NCBI GenBank assembly: GCA_025936595.1
Contig: JAICTB010000042.1
Location: 1-12,388 of the forward strand
Length of the DNA stretch: 12,388 bases
Source: Thermoleophilia bacterium
Lineage (GTDB): Bacteria > Actinomycetota > Thermoleophilia > Gaiellales > Gaiellaceae
Direction of reading: 5' to 3'
Made by a program: the position numbers and the translations under genes. The notes beneath the pieces were generated by a model. It searched no databases. It was given only the letters and a program-made list of their open reading frames with translations, and was not told the DNA's origin. Each line of letters begins with the position of its first letter. Position 1 is the stretch's first letter. Below, piece after piece: positions 6,456 to 12,388 of this stretch.

Positions 6456-7484
6456 ATGGAGAGAGAGACGTTCGTGGAGGCCGCACGGAGGCACGGCATC
6501 TCGGCCGACCTCGCAGCCGGGTTGTTCGACGATCTCTACTCGCCCGTGCCGGCATCACCACTCGAGCGCCAGACCTCGCGCTTCGCTGAGCAAACCCGCC
6601 TTACGCGAACCGTCCAGGTCCTCGTCTGGCTCGGGACGCTGCTCCTTATCGGGGCGCACGCCTGGTGGTCGACGCAAGGCTACGAAGCGCTCGGAATCGG
6701 CATCGTGCTCGGACTGACGCTCACGTGGCAGGTCGGATTCCTGGTGGCCGCCGAGTGGGCGCGGCGCCGTGGCGTGGTCGTGCTCGAGGCCGGATTCGCG
6801 GCGATCGTCGCGTTCTATACGCCCCTGACGGCGTACGCGATCGAGCGCGCACTCGGGTTCGACTTTCGAGCCAACGACTTCGAAGACTTCTATCCGTACG
6901 TGTCCGGGGGCTGGGTGTGGATGGAGCTGGCGTCGATCGGCGCTGCCGCCCTGCTGCTGCTTCGCTACCGGCGGCCGTTCCTCGCGCTGCCGTTGACGCT
7001 CTTCACCGGCTTCCTCGCGATGGACGCCGGCAGCCGAGCGCTCGACGGCTGGCAGCACGAGCGGAGTGTCGAGCAGGCGGTGCTCGCGACGGGCGTCGCG
7101 ATGCTCGCGGCCGCGATCGTCCTCGACTACCTCGGCTGGCGCCGCTTCGCGTTCTGGCCGCATCTCGCCTCGGTCTGGCTCGTCGCCTGGGGGCTCGACT
7201 GGCCCTGCGGCGGGAACCACGCGCTCACGCTGTTCGTCGCCTCCGCGGTCGCGCTGACGGCCGGGATCTGGCTCGCGCGGATGACGCACCTTGCAGTCGG
7301 CGGCCTCTTCGGGTGGGGTGCGATCGCCACCTCGGCTCACGGCGCCGCGTTCCCGTTCCTGCTCATGGTCGGCGGGCTCGTCTTCGTCGGGTTCGCGATC
7401 TGGCTCGCGAAGGCCAACAGCCCGATCCGCCGCGGGCTCGCGTCGCGAACGCTGCCGGCGCCGCAGCGTGACCTCGCCTACTGA
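6456..7484 (+). CDS. Polytopic membrane protein of unknown family
   Basis: I do not recognise this 342-residue protein. An N-terminal soluble stretch of about 45 residues ('MERETFVEAARRHG...') precedes roughly nine or ten hydrophobic segments rich in Ala, Leu, Val and Trp, ending in a short basic tail. Several Trp residues sit at helix ends. An acidic loop 'RANDFEDFYPY' lies between helices 3 and 4. No transporter, kinase or enzyme motif is visible. The layout (short helical head, then paired helices) recalls small DUF2157-like membrane proteins, but I cannot assign it. The start is uncertain: ATG 6456 is the only ATG, while in-frame GTGs at 6414 and 6438 would add 14 or 6 residues; none has a good Shine-Dalgarno. 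It is the only plus-strand gene between 974 and the right edge, divergent from the UbiB-type gene and convergent with greA. Confidence 0.8.
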   Translation: MERETFVEAARRHGISADLAAGLFDDLYSPVPASPLERQTSRFAEQTRLTRTVQVLVWLGTLLLIGAHAWWSTQGYEALGIGIVLGLTLTWQVGFLVAAEWARRRGVVVLEAGFAAIVAFYTPLTAYAIERALGFDFRANDFEDFYPYVSGGWVWMELASIGAAALLLLRYRRPFLALPLTLFTGFLAMDAGSRALDGWQHERSVEQAVLATGVAMLAAAIVLDYLGWRRFAFWPHLASVWLVAWGLDWPCGGNHALTLFVASAVALTAGIWLARMTHLAVGGLFGWGAIATSAHGAAFPFLLMVGGLVFVGFAIWLAKANSPIRRGLASRTLPAPQRDLAY

Positions 7485-7505
7485 CCTCCGCGCTCCGAGA
7501 AACTC

Positions 7506-7520
7506 TCGAACCAGGTTCGA
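7506..7520. repeat. Perfect palindrome between two convergent genes
   Basis: TCGAACC-A-GGTTCGA is a perfect seven-base-arm dyad lying between the stop of the membrane protein (7484) and the stop of greA (7527). As RNA it could form only a short stem (TCGAA/TTCGA, loop CCAGG) with no U-tract on either side. It is thus a poor terminator and may be a protein-binding site. Confidence 0.45.
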
Positions 7521-7526
7521 TCGGTG

Positions 7527-7976
7527 CTAATGGATGCGCTCGATGGTTGCGCGCCAGGCGCCCTTCGGCGCCTGCACGTCGACGGTCGCGCCGGCCTTCT
7601 CGCCGAGGAGCGCCGTGCCGAGCGGCGACGTCGGCGAGACGGTGCCCGCTCCGCCGACGGCGCTGATCTCGACGGTCATCGCCTGGCCGCCGTCACCGGC
7701 GATGTCGACAACGGACCCGATGCCGACGACGTCCGAGCCGGCGTCGGCGACGATCTCCGCGAGATCGAGCCGCGAACGCAGCGTTCGAATGCGTGCCTCG
7801 AGCAGTCCCTGCTCGTTCTTCGCCGCGTGGTACTCGAAGTTCTCCGCGAGGTCGCCGAACTCGCGCGCGGTCTTGATCGCCGCGACGACCTGCTCCCGGC
7901 GCGGGCCTTCGAGCTGCGCGAGCTCCTCGCGCAGCGCGGTTGCCTGCTTCTCGGTGAGACGCTCCTGGCCTACCAC
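7527..7976 (-). CDS. greA: Transcription elongation factor GreA
   Basis: A 149-residue GreA, the factor that enters the secondary channel of RNA polymerase and stimulates cleavage of backtracked RNA. The N-terminal coiled-coil hairpin (about 7-78) is intact and carries the tip acids Asp42 and Glu45 in 'FGDLAENFEY'. It is followed by 'AAKNEQGLLEARIRTL' (51-66). The C-terminal FKBP-like domain (about 83-149) has 'GIGSVVDI' and 'SPLGTALLG', as usual. It is slightly shorter than the common ~158 residues, mainly at the N-terminus. It starts at GTG 7976, seven bases inside the helicase gene (shared 'GTGGTAG' with that gene's TAG stop). No Shine-Dalgarno is visible, so translation is likely coupled to the helicase. 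No other start codon precedes the conserved 'LT.KQ' motif in this frame. Confidence 0.95.
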   Translation of the reverse strand: MVGQERLTEKQATALREELAQLEGPRREQVVAAIKTAREFGDLAENFEYHAAKNEQGLLEARIRTLRSRLDLAEIVADAGSDVVGIGSVVDIAGDGGQAMTVEISAVGGAGTVSPTSPLGTALLGEKAGATVDVQAPKGAWRATIERIH

Positions 7977-9139
7977 TTGGAACGGCCGCCCCGGCGACGC
8001 GACGTGTAGACGACGCGCGGCTTTGCGACCTTCATGCCGGTCTCGGCGAACGTGTCGACGTGGCCCTGCAGGCGCGCGACGCGCGAGACGTCCGCCTGCT
8101 GCTCGGGCAGGACGAGCGTGATGCCGATTCCGCCCTTGCCGGCGCGGCCGGTGCGGCCGACGCGGTGCGTATAGGACGACGCCTCCTCAGGCGGGTCGAA
8201 GTTGATCACGTGCGTGATGTCGTCGACGTCGAGCCCACGCGCGGCGACGTCCGTGGCGACGAGCGTGCGCACCTTGCCGGAGTCGAAGCGCGACAGCGCC
8301 TGCTCGCGCTGCGCCTGGCCCTTGTCGCCGTGGATCGCGATCGCGTCCACGTCGTTGCGGCGCAGCTTCTCGACGAGGCGGTCCGCGCCGGCCTTCGTGC
8401 GGACGAAGACGAGCGCGAGGCCCCGTTCATCCTCGCGCAGCAGCTCGACGAGCGTCGAGACCTTCGTGTCCGCCGTGACCGGGACGAAGCGGTGATCGAC
8501 CTCGCCGCTGCGGCGATCCGCCGGCAGCTCGCCTTCGAAGCGTGCGGGATAGTGCGTATAGCGACGTGCAAGCTCGCCGACCTCGCCGTCGAGCGTCGCG
8601 GAGAAGAACATCGTCTGGCGGTCGTCGCGCAGCTTGCGCACGAGACGATCGACCTGCGGCTTGAAGCCCATGTCGAGCATCCGGTCGGCCTCGTCGAGCA
8701 CGAGCACCCTGACCGCGTCCAGCGAAAGCAGGCCGCGATCGACGAGATCCTGAAGCCGCCCCGGCGTCGCCACGATCACGTGCGCCGCCTTCGCCTCGGC
8801 GGCCTGGGCCTTCAACGGCACGCCGCCGTACACGGACGCGACCTTGACCGTGTCGCCGGCGATCAGCGCAAACTCCTCTGTCACCTGCACGCACAGCTCG
8901 CGCGTCGGCACGAGCACGAGCGCGGCGGGGCGGCGGTCGGACGGGTTCAGACGCTGCACGATCGGGATCGCGAACGCAAGGGTCTTACCCGAGCCGGTCG
9001 GGCTCTTGGCGAGCACGTCGCCGCCCCGGAGCGCCTCCGGGATCACGAGAGCCTGGATCTGGAACGGGGCAGCGATACCGCGGGCCGCAAGCAAATCGCT
9101 CACAGCCTCGGACACCCCGAGGGAATGAAAATCCGTCAC
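7970..9139 (-). CDS. DEAD-box ATP-dependent RNA helicase (RhlE/CsdA-like)
   Basis: A 389-residue DEAD-box helicase core that unwinds short RNA duplexes with ATP, acting on ribosomal or messenger RNA in the cytoplasm. Motifs in order: Q motif (Phe4, 'PFQIQ' 25-29), I 'SPTGSGKT' (46-53), Ia 'PTREL' (78-82), Ib 'TPGRL' (125-129), II 'DEAD' (149-152), III 'SAT' (180-182), V 'ATDVAARGLD', VI 'HRVGRTGR' (325-332). Only a short basic tail follows ('SRRRGGRSKW'), so no extra RNA-binding domain is present. The start is set at GTG 9139: AAGGAG (9154-9149) lies nine bases upstream. The in-frame TTG at 9148 touches that site and is unusable. It overlaps greA at its 3' end. Its leader is unusually structured (separate entries). 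It is named by family only; the subfamily is uncertain. Confidence 0.95.
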   Translation of the reverse strand: MTDFHSLGVSEAVSDLLAARGIAAPFQIQALVIPEALRGGDVLAKSPTGSGKTLAFAIPIVQRLNPSDRRPAALVLVPTRELCVQVTEEFALIAGDTVKVASVYGGVPLKAQAAEAKAAHVIVATPGRLQDLVDRGLLSLDAVRVLVLDEADRMLDMGFKPQVDRLVRKLRDDRQTMFFSATLDGEVGELARRYTHYPARFEGELPADRRSGEVDHRFVPVTADTKVSTLVELLREDERGLALVFVRTKAGADRLVEKLRRNDVDAIAIHGDKGQAQREQALSRFDSGKVRTLVATDVAARGLDVDDITHVINFDPPEEASSYTHRVGRTGRAGKGGIGITLVLPEQQADVSRVARLQGHVDTFAETGMKVAKPRVVYTSRRRGGRSKW

Positions 9140-9148
9140 TTGTCTCAA

Positions 9149-9154
9149 CTCCTT
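9149..9154 (-). promoter_or_regulatory. Ribosome-binding site that fixes the helicase start
   Basis: On the minus strand AAGGAG is followed by nine bases and then GTG (9139). Its first four bases (9154-9151) fall inside the stem formed by 9151-9160 and 9172-9182, so access by the ribosome may be conditional. Confidence 0.75.
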
Positions 9155-9182
9155 CGGACATCGAGATCGCGTGTCCGAAAGG
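9151..9182 (-). promoter_or_regulatory. Leader hairpin overlapping the helicase Shine-Dalgarno
   Basis: Bases TTCGGACA (9153-9160) pair perfectly with TGTCCGAA (9172-9179) across an 11-base loop. Skipping A9180, two more pairs form (9151-9152 with 9181-9182), giving about ten pairs with one bulge. In the minus-strand transcript the 3' arm contains AAGG of the AAGGAG ribosome site. It may act as an on/off switch, for example opened by temperature or by the helicase itself. Confidence 0.55.
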
Positions 9183-9187
9183 GGAAA

Positions 9188-9222
9188 CGTGACCTCACGG
9201 GAATGCGGCCCATCCGCATTCC
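9188..9222 (-). repeat. Two abutting inverted repeats in the helicase leader
   Basis: CGTGA-CC-TCACG (9188-9199) directly adjoins a strong hairpin with nine-base perfect arms GGAATGCGG (9200-9208) and CCGCATTCC (9214-9222) around a five-base loop. Together with the dyads at 9151-9182 and 9235-9248, nearly the whole span between the 87-residue gene and the helicase is dyad-structured. The strong hairpin could be an attenuator or processing site; the following T-runs are weak. Confidence 0.55.
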
Positions 9223-9234
9223 GTACGAGTCACG

Positions 9235-9248
9235 GTAGCAGGGGCTAC
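9235..9248 (-). repeat. Small hairpin over the stop codon of the 87-residue gene
   Basis: GTAGC-AGGG-GCTAC forms a five-pair stem with a four-base loop that includes the TAG stop (9247-9245). It is short and without a U-tract, so it is reported as part of the structured leader rather than as a terminator. Confidence 0.35.
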
Positions 9249-9508
9249 AGACGTTCGCTGTCTTCGACGAGGCGCAACCGGTGCTCGAGCTGCGCGACGC
9301 GGAGCTCGAGCTCGTCGTACTCGTCGCGCGTGACGAGGCCGAGCTCGCGCGCGAGCTCCTGTGCGCGGCGCTTCGACCCCTCCCCCACGCGCAGCGCGTC
9401 GCCGCGCCAGCGCGAGCTCAGGTCGTCGAGCAGCGAGCGCGCCTCGTCGAGGCGCGGCCCGAGGAGCGCGAAGAGCCGCTCGAGCGCGTCGCTATCTGGC
9501 GCGGCCAT
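9245..9508 (-). CDS. Small coiled-coil protein, possibly UbiK/BMFP- or phasin-like
   Basis: An 87-residue, charged, almost entirely helical protein without membrane segments or Cys. Residues about 1-50 contain 'LERLFALLGPRLDEARSLLDDL' cut by a Trp-Arg-Gly turn. Residues 57-84 ('LGLVTRDEYDELELRVAQLE...') form a heptad coiled coil. 'VTR.EYDEL..RVA.LE' closely recalls the C-terminal half of UbiK/BMFP-type proteins ('VSREEFD....KLEALEARVAALE'), which trimerise and in proteobacteria assist ubiquinone synthesis; phasin-like proteins look similar. This is a resemblance, not a secure assignment. ATG 9508 lies 17 bases inside the 3' end of secDF, with GGAAGG (9523-9518) nine bases upstream. It is therefore a genuine cotranscribed gene. 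Confidence 0.78.
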   Translation of the reverse strand: MAAPDSDALERLFALLGPRLDEARSLLDDLSSRWRGDALRVGEGSKRRAQELARELGLVTRDEYDELELRVAQLEHRLRLVEDSERL

Positions 9509-12326
9509 GAGGACGCGCCTTCCGCCGCTGCCTGCGCCGCTCGCGCTTCGCCTCCGCGTCTCCGTCGGCGACGACGGCTTCGACGACGTCGACGGGAGTC
9601 GCAGGCGTCGGCTCGGCTGCCGCCGCCGCCTGGGCCGCGACGAGCACGCGGTCGCCGACCGATCCCTCGGTGACGTCCTGGCCCTTCCGCCGCGCGTAGT
9701 CCGGCTCGCGCTCCTTCCAGATCGTGACGAGCGGCGATGCGATGAAGATCGACGAGTAGGCGCCGGCGGTGACGCCGATCAGGAGCGCGAAGGCGAAGTC
9801 CTTGAGCGTCGAGCCCCCGAAGAAGAAGAGTGCGCCGACCGGCAGCAGCGTGATGAACGTCGTCGCGATCGACCGGCGGATCGTCTCCCAGAGCGAGACG
9901 TTCGCGATCGTCGCGAACGACGCGCGCCGCATGATCGGGATGTTCTCGCGGATGCGGTCGAAGATGATGATCGTGTCGTAGATCGAGTACCCGAGCACGG
10001 TCAGCACCGCGGCGACCGTCGATTCGGTCACCTCGCGTCCGGTCACCGAGTAGACGCCGACCGTGATGAGGACGTCGTGCAGCATGGCGGCGATCACCGG
10101 GATCGCGAATGCGAGGCCCTTGAACCTGATCGTGATGTAGAGCGTGATCACGAGCAGCGAGAAGAGAATCGCGATGATCGCGGAACGCGCAATCTGGCGG
10201 CCGAAGCTGGACGAGACGTTCTTGGTGCCCTCGCCGAACGCCTGCACGTTTTGCTTCAGCAGCTCGTCGAGCTTGTCCTGCTCGGTCGGCTTCAGCGTCT
10301 TCAGCCGGACCTGGAAGCTCTTGTAGTCCTCACCGTTACTCTGCGAGACGCCCTTGCCCTGCACGACCGCGTCCTTCTCGTGGCCAATGGCCGCGGTCTG
10401 GTCGCGCACGGTCGAGATGGGCGTGTACTTCGGCGTCTTGAACACGATCTGCACGCCGCCGCGGAAGTCGATGCCGAGGTTGAGACCCTTCGTCGACAGC
10501 GAGATCGCGCTGACGATCACCACGATCCCCGAGATCGCGAACCAGAGGTAGCGGCGCTTCATGAAGTCGATCTGCAGGAACCGGCCCCGCTGCGAGTGGC
10601 TCGCTCCCATGAAGCGCGGGTTCTCGAACCACTTGAAGCCGGCGAGCAGGCCGAGCATCGCGCGCGTCGCCGCGACCGCCGTGAGCAGCGAGATGACGGT
10701 GCCGATGAGCAGCATCAGTGCGAAGCCCTTGACGCCCGCCGTCGCGACCGCGAACAGGATGAGGGCGGTGATCGCGGTGACGACGTTCGCGTCGATGATC
10801 GTGTGGAGGCCCTTCGCATAACCCGCTGCGATCGCCGCGCGCACGGACTTGCCGGACCGTGCCTCTTCCTTGATGCGTTCGAACACGACGACGTTCGCGT
10901 CGGCCGCCACGCCGATGGTCAGGATCAAGCCGGCGAAGCCGGGCAGCGTCAGCGTGACGCCCAGGAGCAGGATGGCCGCGTACATGAACGCGGCGTAGAT
11001 GCCGAGCCCGATCACCGCGACGAAGCCGAGGAAGCGGTAGAGGAAGAGCAGGAAGAGCGCGACGACGATGAGACCGCCGATGGCGGCGTTCTTCGCCTGG
11101 CCGAGCGAGTCCTTGCCGAGCGTCGCGGAGACGTCGGTGCGCTCGAGCGGGATGAAGTTGACGGGCAGCGCGCCGGTCTGCATGACGAGGGCGAGATTCT
11201 GCGCTTCCTTCAGACTCGCCATGCCGGTGATCTGCGCGCCGGTGCCGGCCGGGTTGATGCCGCCGCTGACGGACGAGTCGGTGTAGTCGATCCGCGGGAA
11301 CGAGCGGATCTGGTCATCGAGGACGATCGCGAAGTGCTGCGGCGTGCCGCGGATCGAGCCTCGGACGGCCTCGTTCTTCGTCACCTTGAAGAACGCCTTG
11401 TTGCCCTTCCCTGTGAACTGCATCAGCACGACGGGATCGCCGGTCTGCGGGTCGAAGTCCTGCCGCGTGCCGGAGAGCTTCAGCTCGGTGCCGGTCATGT
11501 TCGGGTACGGCCCGTACTGGTCGTTCGGGTACGGGCCGTGCTTGAAGAGGTAGTAGTCGGTCTTGCCGGGCGGCGGCACGTCTCCGCCCGTGCCGTTCGG
11601 GCAGACCGCCGAGGTGTCGGACTGGCAGGTGATCACGACGGTGTTGTGCGGCACCGGGAGCACCTTGTCGCCCTTGGGGGCCTTGCCGCCGTATGCGTCG
11701 AGGAGACCGGCGTTCCCGGTGGTCGGATCGCGGTGCAGCGTCGGCGTCGGCCCGGCCTTCTTCACCCAAACCGTCGTCGTCTTCGTCTTCGCCTTCTTGC
11801 CGGTGCCCGTGGTCGAGGTCACCTTGACCGGCTTGAAGAGCACGTACGCGCTCGGCTGGCCCTTGTTGGCCGTCGCCTGCACACGCGTCAGCAGGTCATA
11901 GAGATTCCGGTCGGCGGCCGGGTCGCCCGAAGCGGTCACCGACGGCGGGACGAGCGCCGGCTCGAGGTCGTACAGCTCGAGCTGGGCTGTGCTGCCGATG
12001 ATCTTCGCGGCGGCGTTCGGATCGTGCACGCCTGCGAGCTGGATGACGATCTGGTTGGAGCCCTGCTTGCGGATCTCGGGCGAGGCGACGCCGAGCTTGT
12101 CGATCCGCTGGCGCATGATCTGGACCGAGCGGTCGAGGTCGGACGGCGTCAGCTTGTGGCCGTGCGGCGGTGAAGCCTTCAGGACGACCTCGAGGCCGCC
12201 CTGCAGGTCGAGGCCCTTCTTCACGCCGCGGTGCGCGGGAGAGCCGGGCACGGCGAGCAAGGCGACGCCCACCAGGGCGGCCACGATCAGCAGGACCAGG
12301 ATCAGGTTTGACCGGCGAGAGGTCAC
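9492..12326 (-). CDS. secDF: SecDF fused protein-export membrane protein
   Basis: A 944-residue fusion of SecD and SecF, the proton-driven accessory of the SecYEG translocon that pulls proteins across the membrane. SecD half: helix 1 (about 7-27), 'GLDLQGG' (38-44), a large extracytoplasmic domain to about residue 385, then five helices with 'LTIGVAADANVVVFERIKEE' (469-488) holding the proton-pathway Asp476. SecF half begins near Met589 ('MKRRYLWF'): 'GIDFRGG' (618-624), 'GYSIYDTIIIFDRIREN' (779-795) with Asp784, and an Arg near 818 where the conserved Arg is expected. The extracytoplasmic domain has a polar insert (about 130-290) with Cys234/Cys242 and an octapeptide repeat. The tail (875-944) is Ala/Pro-rich and ends strongly basic. 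GTG 12326 lies 11 bases after the upstream stop codon; no Shine-Dalgarno is seen. Confidence 0.97.
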   Translation of the reverse strand: MTSRRSNLILVLLIVAALVGVALLAVPGSPAHRGVKKGLDLQGGLEVVLKASPPHGHKLTPSDLDRSVQIMRQRIDKLGVASPEIRKQGSNQIVIQLAGVHDPNAAAKIIGSTAQLELYDLEPALVPPSVTASGDPAADRNLYDLLTRVQATANKGQPSAYVLFKPVKVTSTTGTGKKAKTKTTTVWVKKAGPTPTLHRDPTTGNAGLLDAYGGKAPKGDKVLPVPHNTVVITCQSDTSAVCPNGTGGDVPPPGKTDYYLFKHGPYPNDQYGPYPNMTGTELKLSGTRQDFDPQTGDPVVLMQFTGKGNKAFFKVTKNEAVRGSIRGTPQHFAIVLDDQIRSFPRIDYTDSSVSGGINPAGTGAQITGMASLKEAQNLALVMQTGALPVNFIPLERTDVSATLGKDSLGQAKNAAIGGLIVVALFLLFLYRFLGFVAVIGLGIYAAFMYAAILLLGVTLTLPGFAGLILTIGVAADANVVVFERIKEEARSGKSVRAAIAAGYAKGLHTIIDANVVTAITALILFAVATAGVKGFALMLLIGTVISLLTAVAATRAMLGLLAGFKWFENPRFMGASHSQRGRFLQIDFMKRRYLWFAISGIVVIVSAISLSTKGLNLGIDFRGGVQIVFKTPKYTPISTVRDQTAAIGHEKDAVVQGKGVSQSNGEDYKSFQVRLKTLKPTEQDKLDELLKQNVQAFGEGTKNVSSSFGRQIARSAIIAILFSLLVITLYITIRFKGLAFAIPVIAAMLHDVLITVGVYSVTGREVTESTVAAVLTVLGYSIYDTIIIFDRIRENIPIMRRASFATIANVSLWETIRRSIATTFITLLPVGALFFFGGSTLKDFAFALLIGVTAGAYSSIFIASPLVTIWKEREPDYARRKGQDVTEGSVGDRVLVAAQAAAAAEPTPATPVDVVEAVVADGDAEAKRERRRQRRKARPHGRAR
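11499..11539 (-). repeat. Tandem 24-base repeat inside secDF coding an octapeptide repeat
   Basis: The 17-base word GTTCGGGTACGGCCCGT (11499-11515) recurs with one mismatch at 11523-11539, a period of 24 bases or eight codons. The encoded residues are HGPYPNDQ (263-270) then YGPYPNMT (271-278), in the extracytoplasmic insert of SecD. It is probably a local duplication fixed in a loop. Confidence 0.8.
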
Positions 12327-12337
12327 GCGCCGGAAGG

Positions 12338-12388
12338 TTAGCCGGGTTTCTCGGTCTCTCCGGGCTCGATTTCCGGCTCGACCTCCAC
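12338..12388 (-). CDS. C-terminal tail of upstream gene, probably YajC (partial)
   Basis: From the right edge the minus strand reads 16 codons, 'VEVEPEIEPGETEKPG', then TAA (12340-12338), 11 bases before the secDF start. The frame differs from that of secDF. An acidic, Pro/Glu-rich tail directly upstream of SecD is what the C-terminus of actinobacterial YajC, a small Sec accessory membrane protein, usually looks like; gene order yajC-secD-secF is widely conserved. Sixteen residues cannot prove identity, so the name rests on position and composition. That the tail is coding is likely from the tight spacing and absence of a secDF ribosome site, which implies coupling. Confidence 0.5.
   Translation of the reverse strand: MEVEPEIEPGETEKPG

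Noticed and set aside
6358..6561. N-terminal extension of the UbiB-type protein up to 6561
   Set aside because: The extra 68 residues are Arg/Ser/Ala-rich, unlike the family, and would overlap the start of the divergent membrane protein. ATG 6357 gives the normal N-terminus.
4804..6717. Long plus-strand frame opposite the UbiB-type gene
   Set aside because: It is a shadow of high GC content. The composition is Arg/Glu/Asp/His-rich with no motif, and the frame runs through the divergent promoter gap into the next gene.
7510..7545. GGTTCGA resembling a tRNA T-arm
   Set aside because: No pairing T-stem, acceptor stem or anticodon arm surrounds it; the word is one half of the palindrome at 7506-7520.
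9200..9222. Intrinsic terminator before the helicase
   Set aside because: The stem is strong, but no continuous U-run follows on the transcript. An attenuator role cannot be excluded, so it is kept only as an inverted repeat.
8060..9238. Plus-strand frame opposite the DEAD-box helicase
   Set aside because: Antisense shadow of a gene whose nine helicase motifs are all intact.
9171..12173. Stop-free plus-strand frame of about 1000 codons opposite secDF
   Set aside because: Its translation is Arg/Asp/Glu/Val-rich low-complexity sequence typical of the antisense of GC-rich genes, with no domain. The minus strand encodes an unmistakable SecDF.
1..12388. CRISPR array, insertion sequence, integrase or toxin-antitoxin pair
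   Set aside because: No regularly spaced repeats, transposase motifs, terminal inverted repeats or small paired genes of that type were found.

Overview
The window is about 12.4 kb of very GC-rich, densely packed bacterial DNA. The AT-rich spots are mostly confined to two short promoters. Several things suggest a high-GC actinobacterium, perhaps of the Thermoleophilia (Solirubrobacterales/Gaiellales) type: GC-ending codons, frequent GTG starts, apparently leaderless promoters, one-polypeptide SecDF with a Tyr in the SecF 'GYSIYDT' motif, and the mix of ArsR/PadR regulators with MFS pumps. This placement is inference. No rRNA, tRNA, IS element or CRISPR array was seen.

Right half (minus strand, read from the right edge): the last 16 codons of an acidic-tailed protein (position and charge fit YajC), then a fused SecDF protein-export motor, an 87-residue coiled-coil protein, a DEAD-box RNA helicase, and greA. 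The genes overlap or nearly touch except before the helicase. There, a ~100-base leader carries four consecutive inverted repeats, and the last one buries part of the helicase Shine-Dalgarno. The block joins protein export, RNA remodelling and transcript elongation.

Middle: a plus-strand polytopic membrane protein of unknown family (6456-7484) converges on greA and diverges from a UbiB/ABC1-type atypical kinase (4720-6357, minus). The 98-base divergent gap holds three short inverted repeats.

Left half (minus strand): a PadR regulator, an overlapping six-helix VC0807/DUF3159-like membrane protein, and an orphan OmpR-type regulator whose receiver lacks the usual phosphorylation residues. Next comes an ArsR-like regulator translationally coupled to a DHA3-type MFS exporter. 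Its promoter is covered by two tandem AAAG-N4-CTTT dyads and appears to give a leaderless mRNA. The exporter ends five bases from the end of a convergent DHA2-type MFS exporter that enters from the left edge.

The most original signals are the tandem operator on the ArsR/MFS promoter, the degenerate receiver of the OmpR-type protein, and the structured leader of the helicase. I see no clear evidence of a wholly new multi-gene defence or biosynthetic system. All genes longer than 80 codons that I can support are listed, and no gene-free stretch exceeds about 105 bases.
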